Assembly: GCA_942490705.1 (NCBI GenBank)
Contig: CALNXY010000014.1
Location: 1 to 64,000 of the forward strand
Length of the DNA stretch: 64,000 nucleotides
Direction: 5' to 3'
DNA from: JAGRCP01 sp942490705
GTDB taxonomy: Bacteria; Chloroflexota; Anaerolineae; Caldilineales; Caldilineaceae
Below the pieces are notes generated by a model. It worked only from the letters and a program-made list of their open reading frames with translations. It searched no databases and had not been told where the DNA came from. Both the position numbers and the translations under genes were made by a program. This document shows, in pieces, positions 17,125 through 25,800 of this stretch (within the stretch, counting starts at the first letter, position 1; each line of letters opens with the position of its first letter).

Positions 17125-17481
17125 ATGACCGAACTAGAGCCGCTCCGCGCCTACCTGCTGGCCAAGGCCGGCACGACCGAGGAACGCCCCTTTGGGCCCG
17201 ACGCCCTGGTCTTCAAGGTGCTGGGCAAGATGTTTGCCCTGGTGGCGTGGGAGGCAGATCCGCTCACGATCAGTCTCAAGTGCGACCCCACCCTCGCACA
17301 GTTCCTGCGCGATACCTATCCGGCGGTGCAGCCGGGCTATCATCTCAACAAACGGCACTGGAACACCGTGACGCTCGACGGTAGAATACCGCCCGACGAA
17401 ATTGAAGAGATGATCGATAACTCCTACGCGCTCGTGGTCAAAGGACTCACCAAGGCCCAGCGCGCTGAAATCAGTCAGTGA
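17125..17481 (+). CDS. MmcQ/YjbR family protein
   Basis: 118 residues; the ATG at 17125 follows AAAGGACTG. Family blocks are clear: LLAKAGTTEERPFGPDALVF, KVLGKMFALVAWE, TISLKCDPTLAQFLRDTYPA, GYHLNKRHWNTV and a C-terminal DNSYALVVKGL. The CyaY-like/double-wing fold is thought to bind DNA or ligands, but no common function is established. It is the last gene of the M28 - dehydrogenase - kinase run and converges with the SH3 lipoprotein gene, 16 bases apart; no terminator is evident between them. Confidence 0.88.
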   Translation: MTELEPLRAYLLAKAGTTEERPFGPDALVFKVLGKMFALVAWEADPLTISLKCDPTLAQFLRDTYPAVQPGYHLNKRHWNTVTLDGRIPPDEIEEMIDNSYALVVKGLTKAQRAEISQ

Positions 17482-17497
17482 CTACATAGCGGCGACA

Positions 17498-18664
17498 CTA
17501 TTTCACCTTCTGGAAGACGACCTCATACGACCAGTGGGCGTGGAAGAAAGGCGGCTCACAGCGGTCGTCGGGCGTGGGGCAGATGGCGTACTCCTCCTCA
17601 GGTGGACCAAGCTTGCCGATGATGTCAGGAATATGCGGTTTGGCCGTATTCATCTGATTGGTGATCTGACTGGTGACGGGCCCACTGGGGTCGGACACAA
17701 CATAGAGCTTGTACGGATCCCAAAACATCTCGAATTCGGCCTTACCCGGCCCCTTGGCCCCGGTAACGATCTCAATATTGTCATTGATCGCACTCCGAAT
17801 GACAGCTCCGTCGACGCCGTTGCCGTTGGCATCAATCACGCTAATAAAGATCATGTGCTGCCCGCCATTATTGAAAATGCCGCCGTTGTTCTCCCCGTAG
17901 CCGATCACCCGATAACCGACGATCTGATATTGCGCGTTGGGATCGAAGTTGCCCGCCGTGCCGCTTTGGTCGACAGGGGCCGGCGCTTCAGCCGGCGCGG
18001 CCGGTTCAGGCGGTGTGGCCAGCTCCTCCCCTGTCGCCGGTTCAGTGGGCGCAGCAGCCACCGGCTCAGACTCAGGCAGCGCCGTGGGCGCGGGTGGAAT
18101 ATCTGCCGCCAGCGCCACAGCGTCGCCCTGGCTCACCTCGACAAGTGGGCCGTAGAGCCAGCCCGGCTGCTCCGCAAAGCAACAGACTTCCCACCAGTCG
18201 CCTGCCTCGTTACGCCCCGTCGGCGTAAATTCATCACCAACCGCCGCCGTCCCCACTGTGGGGTAGGCAGTGCCCGGTCCCTGGCGCACGTTGACGATCT
18301 CGCCGCTTACAACCAGCTGCGGACCTGTAGGCGCCGCCGCTTCGGTAGAAGCGGTGACCGTAGTCGACGGCTCAACCGCTGGAACACTTGCGGCCGGCGT
18401 CGCGGTGGGCAGTAACGCGCTCGACGGAGCATCTTCTGCCGACGACGCTGCCGGCTCTGCATCCGCCGGTGGAGCGGTTTCGCTTGTAGCGGTTGCTTCC
18501 GCGGCAGATGGTGCAGCCGCCGCAGCTGCGGTCGGCGTAAAGGTAGGGACCGGCGCAAAGGTTGGCTCTGCAGTAGGCTCGGGGCCTGCTGGGCCAAAGC
18601 GGGCGCAGCCTGTAACCAACAGGGGAATCAAGAGCAACGGCAGCCAGTGGCACTGCTTCAACAT
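17498..18664 (-). CDS. SH3-domain lipoprotein with Pro/Thr/Ala-rich linker
   Basis: 388 residues. A lipoprotein signal ends in LLVTGC (Cys20), so the mature protein should be anchored to the outer face of the membrane. Residues ~25-120 are a low-complexity Thr/Pro/Ala/Ser linker typical of extracellular Chloroflexota proteins. A bacterial SH3 domain at about 122-185 has LVVSGEIVNVRQGPGTAYP and GDWWEVCCF. A second low-complexity linker follows, and then a C-terminal domain (~240-388) with YRVIGYGENNGG, VSVIDANGNG-type strands and HAHWSYEVVF, which looks like a beta-sandwich. It probably binds cell wall or extracellular ligand; no catalytic motif is visible. A possible -10 TACAAT lies at 18711-18716 on its strand. 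Confidence 0.85.
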   Translation of the reverse strand: MLKQCHWLPLLLIPLLVTGCARFGPAGPEPTAEPTFAPVPTFTPTAAAAAAPSAAEATATSETAPPADAEPAASSAEDAPSSALLPTATPAASVPAVEPSTTVTASTEAAAPTGPQLVVSGEIVNVRQGPGTAYPTVGTAAVGDEFTPTGRNEAGDWWEVCCFAEQPGWLYGPLVEVSQGDAVALAADIPPAPTALPESEPVAAAPTEPATGEELATPPEPAAPAEAPAPVDQSGTAGNFDPNAQYQIVGYRVIGYGENNGGIFNNGGQHMIFISVIDANGNGVDGAVIRSAINDNIEIVTGAKGPGKAEFEMFWDPYKLYVVSDPSGPVTSQITNQMNTAKPHIPDIIGKLGPPEEEYAICPTPDDRCEPPFFHAHWSYEVVFQKVK

Positions 18665-18833
18665 ACTGGTTTCTCCACGAAACGAGTGAACGCATGGTCA
18701 AACGCAGTCGATTGTAGCAGGTTTCGCGCGCCATCGCACACTTGGGAGCGCGGGGCGCGGCGTGGGGAGCGGGGAGTGGGCGTCGTGGGGTGGCGCCTCC
18801 GGGAGTGATTCACCGTCAATTCCCCCCTCACAT

Positions 18834-18991
18834 CCGCTTAGTGAGCACGCCCCGTGCGAACGGGTTGCGTGGGATGCATGACCTTTGTTCACGGAGCGAC
18901 GTGGACGGAATCATCTCTCGGAGCGGCGACCGCCCGCACGTGGGCGTGCGGACTGAGCCAGGGAATCCCGGCACCCGCTTAGTGAGCACGC
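18834..18991. repeat. 17-bp direct repeat pair in the gap before the cold-shock gene
   Basis: CCGCTTAGTGAGCACGC occurs at 18834-18850 and again at 18975-18991, 141 bases apart. The surrounding 350 bases (18665-19014) have no convincing gene and include a G-rich stretch with GTGGGGAGCGGGGA at 18762-18775 that recurs at 51693-51706. Confidence 0.6.
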
Positions 18992-19014
18992 ACCGTTTGG
19001 ACGGCGTAGAAACG

Positions 19015-19045
19015 AAAAAGGACCGGCTCGAAAGCCGATCCTTTT
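19015..19045 (-). terminator. Rho-independent terminator of the cold-shock gene
   Basis: On the minus strand AAAAGGATCGGCT, TTCG, AGCCGGTCCTTTTT folds into a stem closed by a TTCG tetraloop with one G-T pair and a U-run, 20 bases after the csp stop. The A-run on the other side could make it act in both directions. Confidence 0.9.
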
Positions 19046-19064
19046 GGTCTGACCTAGGGTGCGC

Positions 19065-19277
19065 TTAGACCTTGCGCACGTTCGCTGCGGCAGGACCCTT
19101 GGGGCCCTCTTCGATCGTGAACTCTACGCGGTCACCCTCAGCCAGGCTGCGGTAGCCGTCGCTGACGATTGCGGAGTAGTGCACGAAGACGTCCCGGCCG
19201 CCCTCATGGGAGATAAAGCCGAAGCCCTTCTGATCGTTGAACCACTTAACGGTCCCGGTGACGGTTTCTTCACTCAT
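19065..19277 (-). CDS. Cold-shock protein (CspA family)
   Basis: 70 residues from the ATG at 19277, which follows AGGAG on the minus strand. This is the whole OB-fold: TGTVKWFNDQKGFGFISHEG holds RNP1, DVFVHYSAI holds RNP2, then LAEGDRVEFTIEEGPKGPAA and NVRKV. These proteins bind single-stranded RNA and DNA and melt structured mRNA. The gene is a single unit: a near-consensus promoter at 19435-19463, a ~150-base leader with a terminator-like hairpin, and a strong terminator after the stop. Long leaders are usual for csp genes and often control expression with temperature. Confidence 0.96.
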   Translation of the reverse strand: MSEETVTGTVKWFNDQKGFGFISHEGGRDVFVHYSAIVSDGYRSLAEGDRVEFTIEEGPKGPAAANVRKV

Positions 19278-19357
19278 TGTTGAAAACTCCTGTGATGCAT
19301 GGAAACTACGGATGGTTCGATTACAAAACGTAGTAGTTCTCAACAGTTGGAGCAAAC

Positions 19358-19391
19358 AAAAAACGCCGCCAGAATGTTGGTTCCGGTGGCG
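19358..19391 (-). promoter_or_regulatory. Attenuator-like hairpin in the csp leader
   Basis: On the minus strand CGCCACCGG (19391-19383) pairs with CTGGCGGCG (19372-19364) at eight of nine positions across a 10-base loop, followed at once by six Ts. It lies about 37-70 bases after the predicted start of transcription and about 80 bases before the csp ATG, so it is inside the leader. It has the form of an intrinsic terminator; a regulatory role is inferred. Confidence 0.6.
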
Positions 19392-19434
19392 CTGTCAGTC
19401 ACCTTCGTCAGAACATACAACATCTTGCAGTTTG

Positions 19435-19463
19435 ATAATACGCCGGTTCAAAGGATCTGTCAA
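19435..19463 (-). promoter_or_regulatory. Near-consensus sigma70-type promoter of the csp gene
   Basis: On the minus strand TTGACA (19463-19458), a 17-base spacer and TATTAT (19440-19435). The predicted start is near 19428, giving a leader of about 150 bases. This is the best promoter match in the window. Confidence 0.85.
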
Positions 19464-19589
19464 GAGGAAATTCACAAAATATTGTACTTGCGCTGCTTTT
19501 CACCCAAAACTAGGGGACGGTCAGAAAACATGCGGTCGTCGCAGGGCTCCGGATCAATGTAGCGGTCCAATTCGTTGTACGGCTACAGA

Positions 19590-19689
19590 ATTATGTCACT
19601 GCAGTATTTGCTGAGATCCATGGTGCGCGGGCAGCTACTGGTCGTGCATCCGCAATGTGCCGGGTCCGGGAACTTATGATTATGTCACT
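19590..19689. repeat. Direct repeat ATTATGTCACT near the muramidase promoter
   Basis: ATTATGTCACT occurs at 19590-19600 and 19679-19689, 89 bases apart. The second copy touches the -35 of the muramidase promoter, so it could be an operator; this is speculative. The rest of 19464-19864 shows no gene. Confidence 0.45.
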
Positions 19690-19717
19690 TGCAATCTCAG
19701 CGTTTTTTGGGTATGAT
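19689..19717 (+). promoter_or_regulatory. Sigma70-type promoter of the muramidase gene
   Basis: TTGCAA (19689-19694), a 17-base spacer and TATGAT (19712-19717), about 148 bases before the ATG at 19865. Confidence 0.6.
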
Positions 19718-19864
19718 GCTTGCGAATTCGCTTGTCCCCGTTCCGGTGCAGCCGCACTTCTTGCGTGACGGACCGGGTGCACCCCCTGCAAGCACGCTTA
19801 CGTTTGGCCCGTATGTGCAGCCGAAGATGCCGTCCACGCGCTCGGTTAATCGAAAGAGATTGCC

Positions 19865-21856
19865 ATGTCCAAAACACAACCTGCCCTTGCTCCAAAGCTT
19901 CATTACACGAATCAACAGCTGATTGACGCACTCTATCATGCAGCGCGCAGCCAAGACTTGGATGATTGGGCGCTGCTCGAAAAGGCCGGTCTGGATGTGG
20001 AAGTGCTGGCGGCCGACCGCAGCGGAGCCTACAGTGGGGCGCCAATCCCGTCCCTGCCCAACCTGACGGATGCTGAGCGCACGCTAATCAGTGCGGCGCT
20101 CATTGCGCAATTACGACGCAAGCCGCTGCGCAGAGGGGCGGTCAATGCACCGGCCGGCCTCAATATGCGCGTTGAGCCACGCGCCGATGCCGCTCTTCTC
20201 GCCACCTTGCCGGATGGCATGCCCCTGGCCGTTCTCCAAAAACTAGAAGACTGGCTTCTGGTCAGCACGGATGAGGGCCAGTGGGGGTATGTCTTTGGTG
20301 CGTTCGTGGCTGATACGGCTGCAGCCAAAAATCCGAATCGCCCGCAGCCGCCTCGCAAACCGTCTGGAGACAGTAGTGCGCCACTTGGCGCCCAGAGCGG
20401 CTATTTTGCCGCCGACGAGACGTTGCTCAAGACGGCCCTGGAGCCTGAGCCGGCGCAGCGCATCCGCCCAGGACCTGCCGAAGGACAGGGTGCGCAGCTG
20501 CTGGCCAAGATCTGGAACGCCAACGGCGGCCTGCTCAGCGAACTGGCTGAGCATTTGCAAATCGATCCAGCTGCGGCCGTGGCCGTGCTGGATGTCGAAT
20601 CGGCAGGGGTCGGGTTTGGCGCTGACAGTCGCATGATCATTCGCTTTGAAAACCATCTCTTCTATCACCACTGGGGCAAACAGAATCAGACTCGTTTCTT
20701 TGACCACTTCACCTTTGATCAGAGCCAGCCCTGGGTCAACCATACGTGGCGGCCGAGTACGGCCCAGCCTTTCAACGAATTTCACGGTTCACAGCCGGCC
20801 GAGTGGTTGGTGCTTGGCTTTGCCCGTTCGCTCAACGAGGAGGCGGCCAAGCTATCGATCAGCATGGGCGCACCGCAGATTCTTGGCAGCAATCATCGAC
20901 GCATCGGCTACGCCAGCGTTGATGCCATGTTTGATGCGTTCAGTCGCAGCGAACGAGCTCATATATTAGGACTATTCGACTTCATCCGCGCTGACGGGGC
21001 CATGGTTCAAGCCTTGCGCGATGGCGATTACATGGGCTTCGCTCGGGGTTATAATGGTCCCGGCCAGGCCGCGTATTACGGCGATCTGATCGGCAAGCGG
21101 GTCATGGCCTTCGCCAAGCTGCGCCCGGCGCCAACCGGCGTCGCCGCCACGCCTCGCCCGGTCGATCAGCCCGTGCTCGATCCGATATTAGATGCAGCCC
21201 TGCTCATTCAACCCATTCCGCGCAGCCCGGAGGTCTACACACAAGTCATGAATACAACAGCCGCAGCGACAGCCACTGCCGAGTCCATGCCGACGCCCCA
21301 AGCCAACGTCAACTCAGGTCCCAGTTCCCTGCCGCTGCCCCAGTTACCGGTGACGACCGATCCAGAGCTGAAAGCAATCTGGATCGAACACATTGAGCAG
21401 GGGATGGAAAACAACAATATCATGTTCCGCCGCGTCCTGCGCGCCTTCATGATCCCCTACTATTTGACCGTTACCATGTATGTGCTGCTCTTTCTGTTGG
21501 GCATGGGGCTCTTCATCATGGCGGCCAATCTCAGCATCAATTCGGAGCCGGGCATCGCCAACCAGGCGCCGGCCCTGCTCTTCGCCGGGCTGGGCGTGGT
21601 GACCTTTCTCACCTTCTTCATTCGCCAGCCTATGCGCTCCCTGGAAGAGAATCTCCAGTTCATCACCTGGCTAGGCATCATTTACAATTCGTACTGGACA
21701 CGCCTGCTCTACATCCAGAACAACACCAGCGTCCAGGCGGATCTAGCTGATGCGACACAAACAGCGATTGATCAGATCGAGCGCATGTTGGAGCGCAACG
21801 TAGAAATTGCTAAACAGCGACCGGGCGCCGAACAGGAGACGACATCGAATGGATGA
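19865..21856 (+). CDS. SH3 - N-acetylmuramidase - two-helix membrane protein
   Basis: 663 residues. Residues 1-85 form a helical N-terminal domain that I do not recognise. An SH3-like segment follows (~90-135: GLNMRVEPRADAALLATLPD, then GQWGYVFGAFV). Residues ~213-422 match the N-acetylmuramidase family seen in phage endolysins: LDVESAGVGFGADSRMIIRF with likely catalytic Glu245, then FENHLFYHHWGK and SISMGAPQILGSNHRRIGY. After a Pro/Thr/Ala linker come two hydrophobic helices (~530-555 and ~568-586) and a charged helical tail. There is no signal peptide. Such a lysozyme-like domain on a membrane anchor could remodel peptidoglycan or act in lysis; if the catalytic part stays inside, an antiphage role is conceivable, but this is not shown. 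Confidence 0.82.
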   Translation: MSKTQPALAPKLHYTNQQLIDALYHAARSQDLDDWALLEKAGLDVEVLAADRSGAYSGAPIPSLPNLTDAERTLISAALIAQLRRKPLRRGAVNAPAGLNMRVEPRADAALLATLPDGMPLAVLQKLEDWLLVSTDEGQWGYVFGAFVADTAAAKNPNRPQPPRKPSGDSSAPLGAQSGYFAADETLLKTALEPEPAQRIRPGPAEGQGAQLLAKIWNANGGLLSELAEHLQIDPAAAVAVLDVESAGVGFGADSRMIIRFENHLFYHHWGKQNQTRFFDHFTFDQSQPWVNHTWRPSTAQPFNEFHGSQPAEWLVLGFARSLNEEAAKLSISMGAPQILGSNHRRIGYASVDAMFDAFSRSERAHILGLFDFIRADGAMVQALRDGDYMGFARGYNGPGQAAYYGDLIGKRVMAFAKLRPAPTGVAATPRPVDQPVLDPILDAALLIQPIPRSPEVYTQVMNTTAAATATAESMPTPQANVNSGPSSLPLPQLPVTTDPELKAIWIEHIEQGMENNNIMFRRVLRAFMIPYYLTVTMYVLLFLLGMGLFIMAANLSINSEPGIANQAPALLFAGLGVVTFLTFFIRQPMRSLEENLQFITWLGIIYNSYWTRLLYIQNNTSVQADLADATQTAIDQIERMLERNVEIAKQRPGAEQETTSNG

Positions 21857-22139
21857 CAGGATCATGACCCAGCACCCGGCCGGGAAAACAGGTGTTAACA
21901 TTGAGCGCGTCAAGTATGACGCCGTACGCCAGGCGATTCTTGCCAGCGTCGGCGAAAACGGCGAGCTAGCCTTTCAAGAACTGCCCGGGGCCGTGGCCGG
22001 CCGTCTGCCCGCCGGCTTTGACGGCTCAATCGGCTGGTACACGACAACGGTCAAGCTCGATCTCGAGGCCCGCGGGCTGATCGAGCGCGTTCCCGGCCAA
22101 TCGCCCCAGATGCTGCGCCTGACTGCAGAGGCCGGCTAG
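21849..22139 (+). CDS. DUF6958-like small winged-helix-type protein
   Basis: 96 residues. The ATG at 21849 overlaps the end of the muramidase gene by 8 bases, so translation is probably coupled. The protein has IERVKYDAVRQAILASVGE, LAFQELPGAVAGRLP, SIGWYTTTVKLDLEARGLI and ERVPGQSPQMLRLT, a helix-turn-helix-like layout with a final beta wing, as in the DUF6958 family. Members are small and uncharacterised; DNA binding is plausible from the fold only. The overlap with the muramidase gene is the one hint about its job. Confidence 0.75.
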   Translation: MDDRIMTQHPAGKTGVNIERVKYDAVRQAILASVGENGELAFQELPGAVAGRLPAGFDGSIGWYTTTVKLDLEARGLIERVPGQSPQMLRLTAEAG

Positions 22140-22146
22140 AGCGGTC

Positions 22147-22761
22147 ATGACCGCCAAAAAGCCGGACCAGCAGCGTCCCCGCCCGGCCGCGCCCCAACTC
22201 ATACTTCACAATAAACCCTACCGGGTTCTTTGCCAGTTCACGGATCGCGAAGGCAGGCCGACACTGGCCGACTATGTGGACACACCCGACGTCTACGCCG
22301 CGGGCCGACTGGATTATGAAAGCGAAGGACTCGTTGTCCTGACCAATGATGGCCGGATCCAACATTGGATCAGCGAGCCGCGCTACAAGCTATCCAAGAC
22401 CTACTGGGTACAGATCGAAGGCATCCCGGATGAGACAGCCCTGACCCAGCTGCGCCAAGGGGTGACGCTCAAAGACGGCCCCACGCTTCCCGCCCGAGTA
22501 GAACGCATGGAGTCACCGCAGGTGTGGCCACGGATCCCCCCGATTCGCGTGCGCAAGAGTGTGCCCGACACCTGGCTTGCGCTCACACTACGCGAAGGGC
22601 GCAACCGGCAGGTGCGCCGCATGACCGCAGCAGTCGGATTCCCGACCCTGCGTCTGATTCGCTGGTCCATTGGTCCGTGGACGCTGGCGGGGCTGGCGCC
22701 GGGTCAGACGCGGCTTGTAGCCGTCCCGCGCTCGCCGTATGATCTTTCTCCTCAAGAATGA
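22147..22761 (+). CDS. rluE: 23S rRNA pseudouridine synthase, RluE type
   Basis: 204 residues, the length of the short RsuA/RluE branch that lacks an S4 domain. NKPYRVLCQFTD opens the fold; the catalytic Asp is in YAAGRLDYESEGLVVLTNDG. ISEPRYKLSKTYWVQIEG and ALTLREGRNRQVRRMTAAVG are further family blocks, and IGPWTLAGLAPGQ closes it. RluE modifies a uridine in helix 89 of 23S rRNA; that exact target here is inferred from family resemblance. It begins 7 bases after the DUF6958-like gene and probably shares its transcript. Confidence 0.9.
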   Translation: MTAKKPDQQRPRPAAPQLILHNKPYRVLCQFTDREGRPTLADYVDTPDVYAAGRLDYESEGLVVLTNDGRIQHWISEPRYKLSKTYWVQIEGIPDETALTQLRQGVTLKDGPTLPARVERMESPQVWPRIPPIRVRKSVPDTWLALTLREGRNRQVRRMTAAVGFPTLRLIRWSIGPWTLAGLAPGQTRLVAVPRSPYDLSPQE

Positions 22762-22775
22762 CGACCTAACGTTCG

Positions 22776-22804
22776 TTGTCCCAACCGCCATTCTCTGCTA
22801 CAAT
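22776..22804 (+). promoter_or_regulatory. Promoter of the SARP-AAA regulator gene
   Basis: TTGTCC (22776-22781), a 17-base spacer and TACAAT (22799-22804), about 90 bases before the GTG at 22896. Confidence 0.55.
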
Positions 22805-22895
22805 TGGCTAACGGTTCGTTTCACCACCGCTCCCGATCTCACACCGTTACTTGATCCACCGCTACCCACGCTGCCATCCAGAGCGAGGTGCCTTG

Positions 22896-25800
22896 GTGCA
22901 AATTCGCCTGCTGGGCGGATTCGCTGTCTCCGACGACGGCGCTCCGGTCGTTGCGCTCAATCAGACTCGGCTGAAAGAGCTGTTGAGCTATCTGATTGTC
23001 CATCGCGCTAGCCCCCTGTCGCGTACGCAAATTGCGTTTGCCCTCTGGCCCGACTCCAACGATACACAAGCGCAGACCAATCTGCGCAACACCCTCTTTC
23101 GCCTGCGCAAGGCACTGCCCGCCTTGGGCAGTTACCTGATCAGCACCCGGCAAGAGCTGCGCTGGCGGAATAACTCAGACTGCGATGTTGATCTCGTTCA
23201 CTTCGAGCAGGCGTTGGCTGCTGCGGCTGCAGCGCGACAGCAAGCGTTGGCCGATGCCGAGCGGTGTGCGCTGGAAGACGCGGTCGCGCACTATGCCGGC
23301 GACCTGCTGCCGGATGTCTTCGCTGAATGGGCGTTGCCGCGCCGAGAGGAGTTGCGCGCAACGTTTCTGGTAGCGCTAGCGCGTCTGAGCGCACTCTGCG
23401 AGCAAGCGGGTGATCTGGATGCTGCGCTTCACTTCGCCCAGCACTTTGTGCGGGAGGAGCCGCTGGATGAAATCGGGTACCAGCGCCTGATGCGCCTGTA
23501 TCAATGCAGGGGCGACCGGGCGCTGGCCCTGCGCGTCTATCATCAACTGAGCACTCGTCTGCATGGTGAACTCAGCCTCGAACCATCCCCTGAGTCGCAG
23601 GCGCTCTACCATGCCCTGCTTGAGAACGAGGTGACAAAAATCACGTCGCCGCCCCGCTCTACACGGCCACCGCTGGTTGGTCGCGACGATGCACTGGCCG
23701 CCGCCATGCACTTTCTCAACGATATTGCCGGCGCCCATACTCAGGCGTCTCTCTTGCTGATCGAAGGCGAAGCCGGTATTGGTAAGACCCGCTTGGCGGA
23801 AACGATCCTGGCCTGGGCGCGACAGCAGGGATTCACCACGCTGTCAGCGGCCTGCTTCCGTAGCAGCCGGCCTGCCTATGGACCCATCGTCAGCTGGTTG
23901 CGGCAAGCGTCACTCGGTCCGTTAGGCCCCGTTTGGCAGGAGGAACTCACCCGCTTGCTGCCGGAACTCGCTGCCGGAACAGTTCCTGAAAAACAAGCGC
24001 CCGTGGCGCCTTGGCAGCAACAGCGCTTCCTCGATGCCATCGTCCAGGCCCTTATTCAGCAGAAGCAACCATTACTGCTACTGTTGGACGACGTCCAGTG
24101 GGCAGATCGTGAAAGCATTCTGATACTCGACACTTTGCTACGAAGTGGCACGCAAGACCGCGTCGCGCTCATCGCTACATGCCGATCTGAGAGTCTTAGC
24201 CCGGACGACGCCGCAACCACATGGTTGGCCGAACTCCAACGTCGCGGTCAGATCAATCAGTTGCCGATTCAGCGGCTCAACCGGGAAGACAGCACACTGC
24301 TGGCCGAGGCGATTCGCAACACAAGATTGACAGAGGTGGAAGCCGAAGCGCTCTATCGCTTCACCGAAGGCAACCCGCTTTTTGTCGTGGAGACCATTCG
24401 CGCCCAGATCAGGGTAGATCAGGTCAGTTGGAATAGCGCTGATGGACAGGACACATTGGCTTTGCCGCCAAAAATGGAGGCGGTCCTCCAGTCGCGCTTG
24501 GGCACGCTCTCGCAAAACGCACTCGAAACGGCGCAGATGGCGGCAATCTTGGGCCGATCGTTCAGTTATGACGTGCTCAAGACATGTCATGAGATGGCGG
24601 TAGAGACGGGCGATGAAATGGCGCTGCTGCGCGCCCTGGACGAATTGTGGCACAGGCATATCATTGCGGCGCATGACCGCGAAGATGGCCTGTACGATTT
24701 CACCCATGATCGCCTGCGCCAGGTGGCCTACCGAGGGTTGAGCCCCATCATCCGCCGTGCGCATCATGAGCGAGCCGCGCGTGCGCTGGCTGAACACTAT
24801 GCGCACGCCCTGGACGTAGTGGCCAGTCAGATCGCCCAGCACTATGAACGAGCCGGCGCGAACAAGCCGGCAGCCGACTTTCATTATCGCGCAGCTGTGC
24901 ACGCCGCCAGCCAGTTCGCGCATGAGCAAACGATCCGTCATTGCCTGCAAGCTGTCGTGCTGCTCCGAGATGAAGACGCAGACTCGCCTATCATCCTGGC
25001 CGACCTCTACGCTGAGTTAGCCCGGGCCTATCGCTTCACGGCCCGCCACCAGGAGTCCGCCGACGCTTACACCAGTGCGTTAGTGCATACGACAGAGCCG
25101 CTGTCGCGCGCAATCCTCTACTGTGAAGCGGGCGAAACCGCGACAGCGCAAATGGACTTTGGCACGGCGCAGCATCGCTTTGAGCAGGCACAACGGGAAC
25201 TGGCGGGTCTACCTGCGCAAGACGAAACGTGGTGGCGTGCATGGCTCGACACCAAACAGGCCTGGGCGGCACTGTACTACTATCAATCACGGCTCGCCGA
25301 CTTAGATGCACTGCTGTCTGAGATCGCCGATCCCATAGCGAAGCATGGTACGGCGCGCCAGAAGGCCGATTATTATGGTGCATTGACGCAGCTCACGTTC
25401 CGCCGCGAGCGCTACGCCGGCAGCACGGAACTGATGGCCTACGTTAGCGAAGCGCTGCACTGGGCCGAAGCATCCGGTGATGCCGAAAAGATTGCCCTCC
25501 ATGGTTTTGGCTATGGCTTTGCGCTGCTCACCTTGCGCCGACTCGACGAAGCGCTGGCATCACTTGAGCAGGCGTATGAAGCCGAAAAACGCATGGGCAA
25601 TGCATCGGTGCTCAACCAGATTGTCATCTATCTGCTAGTTGCCTTACGCATCCAGGACCGAGTAGAGGACGTACGCGCCCGGCTTGACGAGAGCCTGGCC
25701 CTGGCTTACCAGCAGGGGAGTCCATTCTACATCGGTGCGGCGGAAGGTCATGCAGCCTGGGTCGCCTACCGCGATGGCGACTTGGACAGCGCGCGGCAGC

